A stretch of DNA of 64,000 nucleotides, from positions 1 through 64,000 of the forward strand of contig NVVR01000008.1 of NCBI GenBank assembly GCA_002733415.1, in the 5' to 3' direction. The position numbers and the translations under genes are program-made. This document shows positions 43,487 to 52,262 of the stretch, one piece after another (positions within the stretch are counted from its first letter, which is position 1; the number at the start of each line of letters is the position of its first letter). The stretch is from Kordia sp. (GTDB lineage Bacteria > Bacteroidota > Bacteroidia > Flavobacteriales > Flavobacteriaceae). Below the pieces are notes generated by a model. The model ran no database searches. It worked only from the letters and a program-made list of their open reading frames with translations, and was not told the DNA's origin.

Positions 43487-44494
43487 CTATCTCAGAATTG
43501 CTTTCCATTGAATCTTAACAATACTCCAGTCAAATTTTTCAATCTTAACCCTAGCATTTTTCGCAATATACTCAAGGTTTCTTTGAGCATCAAGATACTT
43601 CACTATTATATTAACCATTCCTTGCACATCATTTTTCGGTACTAATATTCCAGTTTTATTATCTTCAATTAAATATGGTATCCCACCAACATCAGTAGAT
43701 ACAACTGGTAAGCCCAAAGCCATTGCCTCCAAAATACTCACAGGTGTATTGTCAATATTTGTGGTATTTATAAATAAATCAAATTCTTCTGACAATTTAT
43801 GCCATTCAGTTTTTGATAATAACCCTTTAAAATCGATAGATTTACTAATACCTAACGATAAAGCTAAATTTTTACATTCTTGCAGAGATCCATCTTTATC
43901 TGGTCCAATCATGCATAATTTTGCAGATGGGTAGTATTTCAATAATTCTGATAATACGGACACTGCCATTTGAGGATTGTATATTTTATCAAATGCGCGA
44001 ACATATAGCAACTTAGGAGTGAACCCCTTTCTTTTTTTAAACTTATAAATATTTACTTCTAACACATTAGGAATGAATATAGTTTCATACCCCTCATTTT
44101 CAAAAGCTTCTTTTAAATAATTAGATGGAGCTATATTTTTATACGAATTATTAAAAATCAAATTACATAGCTTAGGATTATGTTGTAATCTACTCGGCAA
44201 ATTACCTCCATGTAAAATTGGAATGTATTTTAAATTGAACAATCGTGACAATTGGCTACACGCTAGAGCGTAATAAAAATTACGGGTACTATAGGTATCT
44301 ATAAGAATATAACTAATTCTTTTTCTATGTTTTAATACACTTAAAAGCATATATAGCATTCTTAATAACTGGTTTTTTTTTGAAGAGGTTAATAATAGTT
44401 CAAAACCTTCTTCTTTTAACAAGTTACTTAAAGTTACCATATAGGTAACATTATTCGTTTTTGAGTGTATGTTATTACCTATGTATAAAATCAT
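43487..44494 (-). CDS. GT4-family glycosyltransferase
   Basis: A 335-residue GT-B enzyme. The N-terminal acceptor domain opens MILYIGNNIHSKTNNV, and the C-terminal donor domain shows LLYVRAFDKIYNPQMA and the E-x7-E region SILEAMALGLPVVSTDVGG, then TGILVP. It uses a nucleotide-sugar donor to extend a polysaccharide repeat unit. Its start overlaps the end of the O-antigen polymerase-like gene by four bases. Sugar specificity cannot be read from sequence. Confidence 0.87.
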   Translation of the reverse strand: MILYIGNNIHSKTNNVTYMVTLSNLLKEEGFELLLTSSKKNQLLRMLYMLLSVLKHRKRISYILIDTYSTRNFYYALACSQLSRLFNLKYIPILHGGNLPSRLQHNPKLCNLIFNNSYKNIAPSNYLKEAFENEGYETIFIPNVLEVNIYKFKKRKGFTPKLLYVRAFDKIYNPQMAVSVLSELLKYYPSAKLCMIGPDKDGSLQECKNLALSLGISKSIDFKGLLSKTEWHKLSEEFDLFINTTNIDNTPVSILEAMALGLPVVSTDVGGIPYLIEDNKTGILVPKNDVQGMVNIIVKYLDAQRNLEYIAKNARVKIEKFDWSIVKIQWKAILR

Positions 44495-45840
44495 TTAGAA
44501 ACAGAAATTTTATTTTTTTTATTTTCATAAGTAACATCCAACAATGCTAAACCATATATAAAAGAAGGAAATGCAATACGCATCGCGGAATGGTTAATGG
44601 TTAAAAGCCATAGCAGGAAAAAAGAATAAAAATAAATATTATTCCTAACTTGGAGTCTTAGTAGTAATGGTGTTAGAAATAATATTAGAAATGATACAAT
44701 CCCAAAAACTCCATGCTCTGAGACCAACCTACTCATTTCATTATGAGAAGCTGCTAAAGTTCCTGTACGATCTAGTCTGTATTGTTTACTTTTCCCTACT
44801 CCAATTCCAAAAATAGGATTCTCAAAAAATGCTTGTAGCTCAATTGCTATCAAATCTCCACGACCAGTAGTTATATCAGCCTTTTCTACTCCAGCAGCAT
44901 TTTTATTCAAATACCTATTTTCTATCATACCTGAAGTTTGACTAACAGTATAAAACCACACTCCAACACCAGCAATAACAAAAAAGAAAATCATTTTAAA
45001 AATTTTTCTAACTACATGTATATTCCCTCTAAAATAAATAAGTAGCATAAAAACTATAGTCGCAACAAATGCTGCAATAATCCCACCTCTCGAAAAGGTT
45101 GCCAAGCCTCGAAATGTAACCAATGCTAATAATGAAAACTCAACTATCAATTGTGTTTTTTTAAATTTATGCAATAATAACCGTGTCATTAAAATGAAAA
45201 CACCAAATCCTAATATTGTTGCCACCTGATTAGGTCCAAAACCACCTGAGGCTTTATGATTAGAAGCGGTACCTGTAATTACTGATTTTAAATCTGGTGT
45301 GTATAAAAACATATACACCAACATTGCTACAATTGGTAATAAAGCATAAAACAATACTTTATTTAACTGTTGCAAACTAATTTGTTTTTTAAAGCAAAAA
45401 AAAGCAAAAAAACATAATGAAATTGCACCACTTAAATTAAACATAATCATTTTACGAGCACTCTCCGTTACATTATATTCTGTAAACACAACCCCTACAA
45501 GCAACAATGCAGCGCATACTAAATAAATAAATCCTTTGCTCGAATCTAGACTATAAATAGTACCTATAACAGCAAAAATAATTAGTAAATATTTGTGTAA
45601 TTCATAAAACACCAACCCTCCTGTCATACGTAAAAACACATCACTTGCTGCTAAATAAGCAGCAGACACCAAAATTGCATAGGTTTTATCTTTAGCAGAA
45701 AAAATAAAATAAAAAGTAACTATTACAATAACTAAACTATACAGCATTGCGCTAAAAGGGACCGTAAATAGTACACCCCCTATAATTGCATGTAGTAAAA
45801 GCAACGTTACCTCACTTTTATTTCTTGTTATTACACTCAT
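44491..45840 (-). CDS. O-antigen polymerase/ligase-family membrane protein
   Basis: A 449-residue protein with about twelve membrane helices and a large periplasmic loop (about 285-380). The loop carries ATFSRGG before it and GIGVGKSKQYRL and SHNEMSRLVSEHGVFG within it, typical of Wzy_C/WaaL proteins. It either polymerises repeat units (Wzy) or ligates them to lipid A core (WaaL); sequence does not decide. It overlaps neighbouring glycosyltransferase genes by 4 and 23 bases. No flippase is seen in the window. Confidence 0.85.
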   Translation of the reverse strand: MSVITRNKSEVTLLLLHAIIGGVLFTVPFSAMLYSLVIVIVTFYFIFSAKDKTYAILVSAAYLAASDVFLRMTGGLVFYELHKYLLIIFAVIGTIYSLDSSKGFIYLVCAALLLVGVVFTEYNVTESARKMIMFNLSGAISLCFFAFFCFKKQISLQQLNKVLFYALLPIVAMLVYMFLYTPDLKSVITGTASNHKASGGFGPNQVATILGFGVFILMTRLLLHKFKKTQLIVEFSLLALVTFRGLATFSRGGIIAAFVATIVFMLLIYFRGNIHVVRKIFKMIFFFVIAGVGVWFYTVSQTSGMIENRYLNKNAAGVEKADITTGRGDLIAIELQAFFENPIFGIGVGKSKQYRLDRTGTLAASHNEMSRLVSEHGVFGIVSFLILFLTPLLLRLQVRNNIYFYSFFLLWLLTINHSAMRIAFPSFIYGLALLDVTYENKKNKISVSK

Positions 45841-46918
45841 TTATACTTTTATATAATGTTCTTAAAAAGTCAACATAAGCACTTGAACTATAATTTTCAG
45901 TAACTAAAATCTTTAAATTTTGCCCCATTAATTTTGCTTTTGTTTTTCCCTCTAATAATTGTAAAACCCCTTCAAATAAAGCTTCATTATTTTCTTTTTC
46001 AACAACAATTCCTGTTACGCTGTTTTTTACCACTTTTGTACAATCACCAACTTCTGTTACCACTACGGGCAACCCTAACATACCATACTCTAATAATGAA
46101 ATAGGCAATCCTTCAGATTTAGATGATAAAACTCCAATGCTTGCTTGGCTTAATATATATTTTATATCCGTACAGTTGTCATACAAAAATACGTTCGTAG
46201 ATAATTGATGTTTGTAAATATACTCTTCAATTGCAGATGAATACTTGTTTTTATAATTTTTCCCAATTATATGCAAGGACACATCATTAAAACCATCTAA
46301 TATTTTTGAAAAAGCGGCTAATAGATTAAGATGGTCTTTTTCTGGTCGTAAACCAGCTACACACACAATGTTTTCTGTTGAATTTCCTTTTAATTTTGTG
46401 ACCCTACTGTTATTTGTTAACTCCGAAAAATTATTAAGAACAACTGTACTACTAGCATTTAATTTATTTTTAGACCAACTATTTAATTCCTCATTTACAT
46501 TAATTACGGTGTGGAAAATATTGGAGCATAGTTTTAAAAAAAGAAGTCTCCATCCGGATAAATTAATATTTGCGCCAGTATGATTATGCCAAACAACTTT
46601 TGTATTTAAAAATTTTAATTTAATAAAAACAGTTATAAAAAAAGAAGTTGTGTGCGCGTGTATAATTTTAATGTCATTTCTTTTTATAAAAGAATAAAGT
46701 CGTGTCAAAGCCCTTATATCAATACTATACTTTTTTCTTAAAAAAATATAGTTACTCCTCTTTTCAATATTCTCTTTTAAAGGCCCCTCAATACGTGTCG
46801 CACATAAATACGCTTCAACATCTTGTTGCCTATTTAGTGCATTAAATGTATTGACAGCAATGGTTTCTGCACCACCTGTTAATAATGAATCTATTATATG
46901 TAATACTTTAATACTCAA
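45818..46918 (-). CDS. GT4-family glycosyltransferase
   Basis: A 366-residue GT-B glycosyltransferase: HIIDSLLTGGAETIAVNTF at the N-terminus, VAGLRPEKDHLNLL at the donor-domain start and KSEGLPISLLEYGMLGLPVV at the nucleotide-sugar site. It overlaps the polymerase-like gene by 23 bases and the next glycosyltransferase gene by 11. It adds one sugar to the locus product; donor unknown. Confidence 0.88.
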   Translation of the reverse strand: MSIKVLHIIDSLLTGGAETIAVNTFNALNRQQDVEAYLCATRIEGPLKENIEKRSNYIFLRKKYSIDIRALTRLYSFIKRNDIKIIHAHTTSFFITVFIKLKFLNTKVVWHNHTGANINLSGWRLLFLKLCSNIFHTVINVNEELNSWSKNKLNASSTVVLNNFSELTNNSRVTKLKGNSTENIVCVAGLRPEKDHLNLLAAFSKILDGFNDVSLHIIGKNYKNKYSSAIEEYIYKHQLSTNVFLYDNCTDIKYILSQASIGVLSSKSEGLPISLLEYGMLGLPVVVTEVGDCTKVVKNSVTGIVVEKENNEALFEGVLQLLEGKTKAKLMGQNLKILVTENYSSSAYVDFLRTLYKSINECNNKK

Positions 46919-48023
46919 CTAAAATATCTTTAATGTTTTCTTCAAACTTTTCTAAAGTATATGTTCTAGACCAAGTTAAAGCTTTATTAATTTTAGTCCT
47001 ATATACCGTAGGATGTTTTTTATAATACGCTATTTCTGCAATTACTTCTGTTACATCAGGATTAACTAAACTTCCTCTATTTCCATTATCAAGCATATCA
47101 GACACACAAGATACTGAAGTACTGATAGGCAAACATTTCCAAAACATTGCTTCTGCGACCACTTTTGGCCAGCCTTCAGATTTGGAAATAAACACTAAGA
47201 AATGTGCCTTTTTATAAGCTGCTTTAATTTCATTTTTATCTTTATTACCATGCAACTTTATAACATTTGATAAATTGTGTTTTTTAATATATAGCTCTAA
47301 ATTACGTCGTTCAACTCCGTCACCATAAATATCTAAACATACTTTATGCCCTTTTAACACAAATTCATGTGCAACTTTAACACTCAACAAAGGTTGTTTT
47401 CCCTCACTTAGTGTTCCTACAAATAATAAGTTTATTTCTTGATCTAAACATTTATCAGCTATGGGTTGTTTTTCTTTTTCTGAATATGAAGCGGTAAAAA
47501 AGGGCACTATATTTTTAGAAGTATCATTCCAATTACCATATACCAATACTTTTGCATTCTTAGTTAAAAAAGTATTTTTCAATAACCATTGCTGTAATTT
47601 ATATGATCTAGGTTGTTTTGAATTAGGATCCCAATTACCAGCGTATTTAATGGTTTTTTTCTTTTTAGGAAATAAAACCTGAACCATACACCCTAACAAC
47701 CCAATATTACCCGGACACCGTAAATGAATGTGATCTGCCCATTTCATGGCTTTATAAATTCTATAAAGTATTCCTGGAATATTGAGTATGCTTTTAAGAA
47801 TTTCAGAAATTGACATAAACGAAAAAGATGCAATAGGGAAAACTTTAGGTTGGTTTTCAAAACGGGATACTAATAATTTTTTATTATAAGATATTGGAGA
47901 AACAATTGCCAACTCATCCACATGTTTGTTCCATAAATTCATTTCATACACATAAGGAGCATATGAATAATATCCGTCACTTTTTTTAAGTGTTGGCGCT
48001 AAAGTAACTATTAAAAACTTCAT
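46908..48023 (-). CDS. GT4-family glycosyltransferase
   Basis: A 371-residue GT-B protein. The donor domain shows LLFVGTLSEGKQPLLSVK, GDGVERRNLE and SKSEGWPKVVAEAMFWKCLP. The N-terminal domain (IVTLAPTLKKSDG) is divergent, so the acceptor may differ from that of its neighbours. Its ATG overlaps the stop of the upstream acetyltransferase gene by one base (TAATG). Confidence 0.86.
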   Translation of the reverse strand: MKFLIVTLAPTLKKSDGYYSYAPYVYEMNLWNKHVDELAIVSPISYNKKLLVSRFENQPKVFPIASFSFMSISEILKSILNIPGILYRIYKAMKWADHIHLRCPGNIGLLGCMVQVLFPKKKKTIKYAGNWDPNSKQPRSYKLQQWLLKNTFLTKNAKVLVYGNWNDTSKNIVPFFTASYSEKEKQPIADKCLDQEINLLFVGTLSEGKQPLLSVKVAHEFVLKGHKVCLDIYGDGVERRNLELYIKKHNLSNVIKLHGNKDKNEIKAAYKKAHFLVFISKSEGWPKVVAEAMFWKCLPISTSVSCVSDMLDNGNRGSLVNPDVTEVIAEIAYYKKHPTVYRTKINKALTWSRTYTLEKFEENIKDILVEY

Positions 48024-48580
48024 TAAATATATGCTTCTGAGTTGTTATCACTAACTTTAACGGCAGGAACACCTACAACAGTTATACTTTGGGCAACATT
48101 CTTTACCACTAAAGAATTAGCACCTATAACACTATTATCTCCTACAACTATTTTTCCTGCAATAATTGCATTGGCTGCCATAAACACATTATTTCCTATT
48201 ACTGGCACACCTCTCTTATTTCCTCTACCACTTACACCTATTGTTACCCCTTGCGCAATATTACAATTATCCCCTATAACTGTGTTTGGGTGTACAATTA
48301 TATGACCATGATGTGCTATATAAAATCGCGCACCTATTGTTGCAGCATATGGCAAAGAAATACCTGTTAAAACTTCAATAATTTTCTGATTTATAACAGC
48401 ACCTAAAAGCAATGGTTTTTTTATAAAAAAAGGGAGCTTACTAGTGTAAATACTATTAGATAGCCTATACACAAACAAAGCCCATAGCCCCTGTGTAGTG
48501 ATAAACAATAATATTGCAGATTTACCTCCACCATATTTTTTATACTTTTTAAAATCTAATAAAAACTTATTCATTAACAT
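48023..48580 (-). CDS. Serine acetyltransferase-like hexapeptide O-acetyltransferase
   Basis: A 185-residue left-handed beta-helix acyltransferase of the CysE/WcaB type. The N-terminal helices (about 1-75) precede hexapeptide repeats (about 80-175: IVHPNTVIGDNCNIAQGVTIG, VPVIGNNVFMAANAIIAG). The catalytic His is probably in AHHGHI. It transfers acetyl from acetyl-CoA to a sugar hydroxyl, most likely decorating the polysaccharide. It sits between two glycosyltransferase genes. Confidence 0.85.
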   Translation of the reverse strand: MLMNKFLLDFKKYKKYGGGKSAILLFITTQGLWALFVYRLSNSIYTSKLPFFIKKPLLLGAVINQKIIEVLTGISLPYAATIGARFYIAHHGHIIVHPNTVIGDNCNIAQGVTIGVSGRGNKRGVPVIGNNVFMAANAIIAGKIVVGDNSVIGANSLVVKNVAQSITVVGVPAVKVSDNNSEAYI

Positions 48581-48611
48581 CTCTAAATAAAACTCATTTT
48601 TTTATAAAAGT

Positions 48612-49748
48612 TTAAATTAAACTTTTATAAAATGTTATATTTTTACTGTAAATAGATTTCGGCGAAAATTTCTCTCTTACTTTTTCTCTTGCCCTTTTAC
48701 CAATTTCTTCATGCTTATTTCTTAATTTAAAAACTTTTACAACAGTTTCTGCTATACTATCTACTTCTAATGGTTTACACAGAAACCCATTAATACCATC
48801 ATCTATTGTTTCCGGACCTGGTCCATACTGGGTAAATATAACTGTTTTTCTCATGCTCATTGCTTCAGGAGCAACTAAACCTTGAACTTCCATATGTGAA
48901 GGAAAAACACAAATTTCTGCAAACTCATATACCATTGGCAACTTATCATATGAAACAGGTGCTCTAAAAGTTATATGTGATTTAATTTCATCTGATAATT
49001 GGGATAACATCCAATCTTTATATTGTCTACCATCAGGAAAATTCCACTCCCGACCATAAGCATATAAATGAAACTCAGGGAATTCCTTAACTATTTGGGG
49101 TATGGCCAAACAAAGTTGTCTTATTCCTTTTTTTTCACAAATAGTTCCAGCAAAAACTACTGCTCCTTTTTTAACTTTATTAGTATCAGCAGGATAAAAC
49201 ATATCCATTAAAATAGGATTATTTATTGTTGCTTGTCTTTTATCATTAAAATTAATATATTTTGAGGTTACCTTCTTTACAAAATCAGATGTAGCAATTA
49301 TTGCATCTGATTTTGTAAAAGAAAGCTTCTCTAATAATGCTTTTTTCTTGTTTAATTTTTTGTTCTCAAATTTATGGAAAAAATGATGCCCACCATGCAT
49401 ACGAATTACCTTCTTAATATCCCTGGCTATTTTCACAAAAGCAAACCCCCCTTCTTGTGCTTCTATAATATCTATTTTATTATTTCGATGAACCTCAGCA
49501 ATAGATTTACTTATGTTTCTAGAGTTAAAAAACCATGAAAATCCTTTTACATTAGATCGTTTTTTATAATATACCAATACGTCATTAATAGGCTTTTTTA
49601 TTTCCTTATCCTCTTCACACAAACCTATAATAGTAACACGATGTCCTTTTTCTATTAAAATTTTAGAATAGGACAATAAAAAAGTACCTATACCCCCAAA
49701 AGAGGCTCCAGGCAATGGAAATTCACTAGATATAAAACAAATATGCAT
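48612..49748 (-). CDS. GT4-family glycosyltransferase
   Basis: A 378-residue GT-B enzyme. SSEFPLPGASFGGIGTF at the N-terminus and EVQGLVAPEAMSMRKTV, GPGPETIDDGINGFLCKP in the donor site are typical. The start lies four bases after the upstream gene and the stop lies 31 before the next. The donor and linkage are unknown. Confidence 0.88.
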   Translation of the reverse strand: MHICFISSEFPLPGASFGGIGTFLLSYSKILIEKGHRVTIIGLCEEDKEIKKPINDVLVYYKKRSNVKGFSWFFNSRNISKSIAEVHRNNKIDIIEAQEGGFAFVKIARDIKKVIRMHGGHHFFHKFENKKLNKKKALLEKLSFTKSDAIIATSDFVKKVTSKYINFNDKRQATINNPILMDMFYPADTNKVKKGAVVFAGTICEKKGIRQLCLAIPQIVKEFPEFHLYAYGREWNFPDGRQYKDWMLSQLSDEIKSHITFRAPVSYDKLPMVYEFAEICVFPSHMEVQGLVAPEAMSMRKTVIFTQYGPGPETIDDGINGFLCKPLEVDSIAETVVKVFKLRNKHEEIGKRAREKVREKFSPKSIYSKNITFYKSLI

Positions 49749-49752
49749 AATT

Positions 49753-51126
49753 TTATTTTAATAAATATTCTACAATATTTTTAGAAGCATCGTTTCTGTG
49801 GGCTGCTATTTTATTTAACCAAGTAGCAGACTCTTCATTAACTCCCACAAATCCTTTTTCAACAGTAGCTAATATTTCATCTTTACTATTAATCCAATAT
49901 ACAGCTTTCTTATTAGTCATCGATCTAAAATGCTGAAATTGATATATTGTTTTAACCGACCAATCTGTTCCTTTTACAGCATCATAATTTATATAAGCAG
50001 ATGGTTTACCTAAACAAGTAAAATCATGTGCCATTGTAGATCCAATATTTATTACTAAATCTGAATGCTTACATATATTAGTTAATAATTTAATATCTGC
50101 TACAAGTGGATATATTTGAGTCCAACTTTCCTCATTGTTACTCCATAACGGGATAATTGGTTTAATCAATTTTTTATATTTTTCTAAAACAAAGTCATAT
50201 CGATCAGACAAGTCTACAGGACACCTTCTAAAAATTATTTGATAATAATTCTCTTCATCATTAGCACAAATAACTGAAGCTAAGTCCTCTAAATACTTAG
50301 GATCAAACGGAGAGGTTTTTTCATCATCCCCTGAAAAGCAAATAGTTTTTTTCTTTAAATCTAAATTATATTCTTTAAAAAATGCTGCTTTACTTTTACT
50401 ATTTTTCTCATTGCTATAAAATTCAAACTGAGGCGTTCCAGTAACATGTATTGATGTGTTTTTAAGCTCAGGATAATATAATTTCATTTCGCTTTTCATA
50501 TATTCTGACCAAACTACATATTCATCCGTTTGCACTGTTAATCTTGCCTTAGGTAAATTATCCCAAGAATAAATTGCCCCAATAGTTTTTATATTTAATT
50601 TTTTTGCTGCGGCAATTATAGGCAATGCTTTTAAAGACCTTTGATGTGTACAAAATACCACATCTGGTTTTATTTCATTTAAAAGTTCTATTTCTTTTGA
50701 CAAATTTTTCTGCAATAATTTTCTATAGTATTCTTCTGCTTTTAAAATATTTTTATAGTTCTTACTTAATTGTTTTCCATAAAACGATATAAGTTTATAA
50801 AATACTTTTTTGGCACCTTTATGATTTGTATTCCAATTCGTCAAAATTGTTTCGTTATTAACTAGTCTAGTATTATAATGTAATCTAGCATAACTAATTG
50901 CTTCACGATAAAATTTTAGGCTTTTGGGTTCTTTATATACAGATAAATTGAGTTGATTTAATTTAATGCCATGCAGCTTTTCTATTTCTAATATGGCATT
51001 ATTAGGTAAAGAATGGCAAATTGTTAATTCTGTATTTTTATCTATTAAAAATTGAATAATATCTGAGAATAAATAATTTTTAATTCCCGTACCGTCTGGA
51101 ACAACAAACAACACTTTTTTACTCAT
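49753..51126 (-). CDS. GT-B-fold glycosyltransferase-like protein
   Basis: A 457-residue protein, longer than its GT4 neighbours. Rossmann-like halves are suggested by KVLFVVPDGTGIKNYL at the N-terminus and by DLVINIGSTMAHDFTCLGKPSAYINYD, which resembles the donor site of CDP-glycerol/UDP-GlcNAc-type GT-B enzymes. I cannot assign a CAZy family. It is the first gene after a 173-base gap that contains a terminator-like hairpin and a promoter-like motif, so it may start a separate transcript. Confidence 0.62.
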   Translation of the reverse strand: MSKKVLFVVPDGTGIKNYLFSDIIQFLIDKNTELTICHSLPNNAILEIEKLHGIKLNQLNLSVYKEPKSLKFYREAISYARLHYNTRLVNNETILTNWNTNHKGAKKVFYKLISFYGKQLSKNYKNILKAEEYYRKLLQKNLSKEIELLNEIKPDVVFCTHQRSLKALPIIAAAKKLNIKTIGAIYSWDNLPKARLTVQTDEYVVWSEYMKSEMKLYYPELKNTSIHVTGTPQFEFYSNEKNSKSKAAFFKEYNLDLKKKTICFSGDDEKTSPFDPKYLEDLASVICANDEENYYQIIFRRCPVDLSDRYDFVLEKYKKLIKPIIPLWSNNEESWTQIYPLVADIKLLTNICKHSDLVINIGSTMAHDFTCLGKPSAYINYDAVKGTDWSVKTIYQFQHFRSMTNKKAVYWINSKDEILATVEKGFVGVNEESATWLNKIAAHRNDASKNIVEYLLK

Positions 51127-51235
51127 ATCTTAATTATTTGTTTTTTTTAATATACATATTAAAATCTTTCAATAGATTCATAAAAAATAACTCTAATCGT
51201 ATAAAATAATTAACTGCAATATATTTTCTATATCG

Positions 51236-51243
51236 CTAAAATA
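51236..51243 (-). promoter_or_regulatory. Promoter-like box inside the polysaccharide locus
   Basis: The minus strand reads TATTTTAGCGAT over 51232-51243. The first eight bases are one mismatch from TAnnTTTG. An identical 12-mer lies at 61702-61713 upstream of the epimerase gene. It is 106 bases before the ATG at 51126. Confidence 0.3.
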
Positions 51244-51260
51244 AACAATTGCTAACACAA

Positions 51261-51281
51261 AAAAAGGAGTATCTCTTCTTT
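51261..51281 (-). terminator. Terminator-like hairpin after the SGNH gene
   Basis: On the minus strand AAAGAAGAG and CTCCTTTTT pair (one mismatch, one G-T) around ATA and run into seven T. It follows the SGNH-protein stop by 18 bases and could end or attenuate the transcript coming from the sialic-acid genes. Confidence 0.45.
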
Positions 51282-51299
51282 ATTCTACAAGGACTATTA

Positions 51300-52262
51300 T
51301 TACTTAAAAACATGATATTTTGCAATAGTATCAGCTATTTTTTCAGAAAAAATAGCTGCTCCAGTACCATTTAAATGATATGAATTATAAAAATATTTTT
51401 TATGGTAACTTAAAGAATCTTTTGTAAAGTCAATAAAGTAGGTGTTTTTATACTTATCTGCAGCTTCACTATACTTATTTTTAATATTACTCAGTACTGC
51501 TGCTTCTAATTCTTGGCGTTCATAATATTCTGGAGCCCAAACCAGTAATACAGTATTACTATGTGCATTTAAATTTGCTAACATTTCATCAAAAACTAAA
51601 AGCCTTTCTTTAAAATTTACATGTGAAAAATTAAGTTTTTCACCGTTTAACTGTTGCTTTTGTTGTTCAAATTTACCATCCCAACTTGAGTTGTTAACAC
51701 TAAATCCCTTATGATTTTTATTTTCCGTTTTTGTTGACAAATATCCTTGTAATGTTAACTCAAATACGTTTAAATACCCTCTGTACTTATACATTGGTAT
51801 TATGTATTCTATAAAAATAGCGTCATCTACAGCATTCAAAATTTCAAAATTACGTATAGTATATCTTGGGAAATATTGATTCTTTTTATATAGTTTTTCA
51901 GTCGGAAACAATGACGTTATGTCAACATTTTGTACAATTACCTGTGGTGTTTTATTATTGGCAAAATAAGCCTTATTTCTTATCCTTTGTATATCTATGG
52001 CCGTACCATCGTTCCCTAAATTATAGGAGTTTAAATGTAGCTTTTTATCTATAATTTCGGGATTATAGTGTTTATATGTTCTAGAAGAACCAAAAAATAC
52101 TACCTCAGCATTTATAGCTCCCTTATCAATCATATTCCATTCATAAAAAGGGTTGTTTTGATTTAACTTCAATCCTGCATCAATAACTAATTGTAAACAC
52201 CAAAGTATTAGATAGATTAAAAGTCCTAAGTGGAACATTTTTATTAAAAATTGTTTCATCAT
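51300..52262 (-). CDS. SGNH-type partner of the MBOAT acyltransferase
   Basis: A 320-residue protein with one N-terminal membrane anchor (about 8-27) and an extracytoplasmic SGNH-like domain. The nucleophile block is FFGSSRTYKHYNP (Ser59/Ser60). The C-terminal block reads FYNSYHLNGTGA, so the catalytic His296 is present but the usual Asp three residues before it is Asn293. Its ATG overlaps the stop of the MBOAT gene by one base. Such pairs (AlgI with AlgJ/AlgX, DltB with DltD) move acyl groups across the membrane onto a polysaccharide. Confidence 0.72.
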   Translation of the reverse strand: MMKQFLIKMFHLGLLIYLILWCLQLVIDAGLKLNQNNPFYEWNMIDKGAINAEVVFFGSSRTYKHYNPEIIDKKLHLNSYNLGNDGTAIDIQRIRNKAYFANNKTPQVIVQNVDITSLFPTEKLYKKNQYFPRYTIRNFEILNAVDDAIFIEYIIPMYKYRGYLNVFELTLQGYLSTKTENKNHKGFSVNNSSWDGKFEQQKQQLNGEKLNFSHVNFKERLLVFDEMLANLNAHSNTVLLVWAPEYYERQELEAAVLSNIKNKYSEAADKYKNTYFIDFTKDSLSYHKKYFYNSYHLNGTGAAIFSEKIADTIAKYHVFK

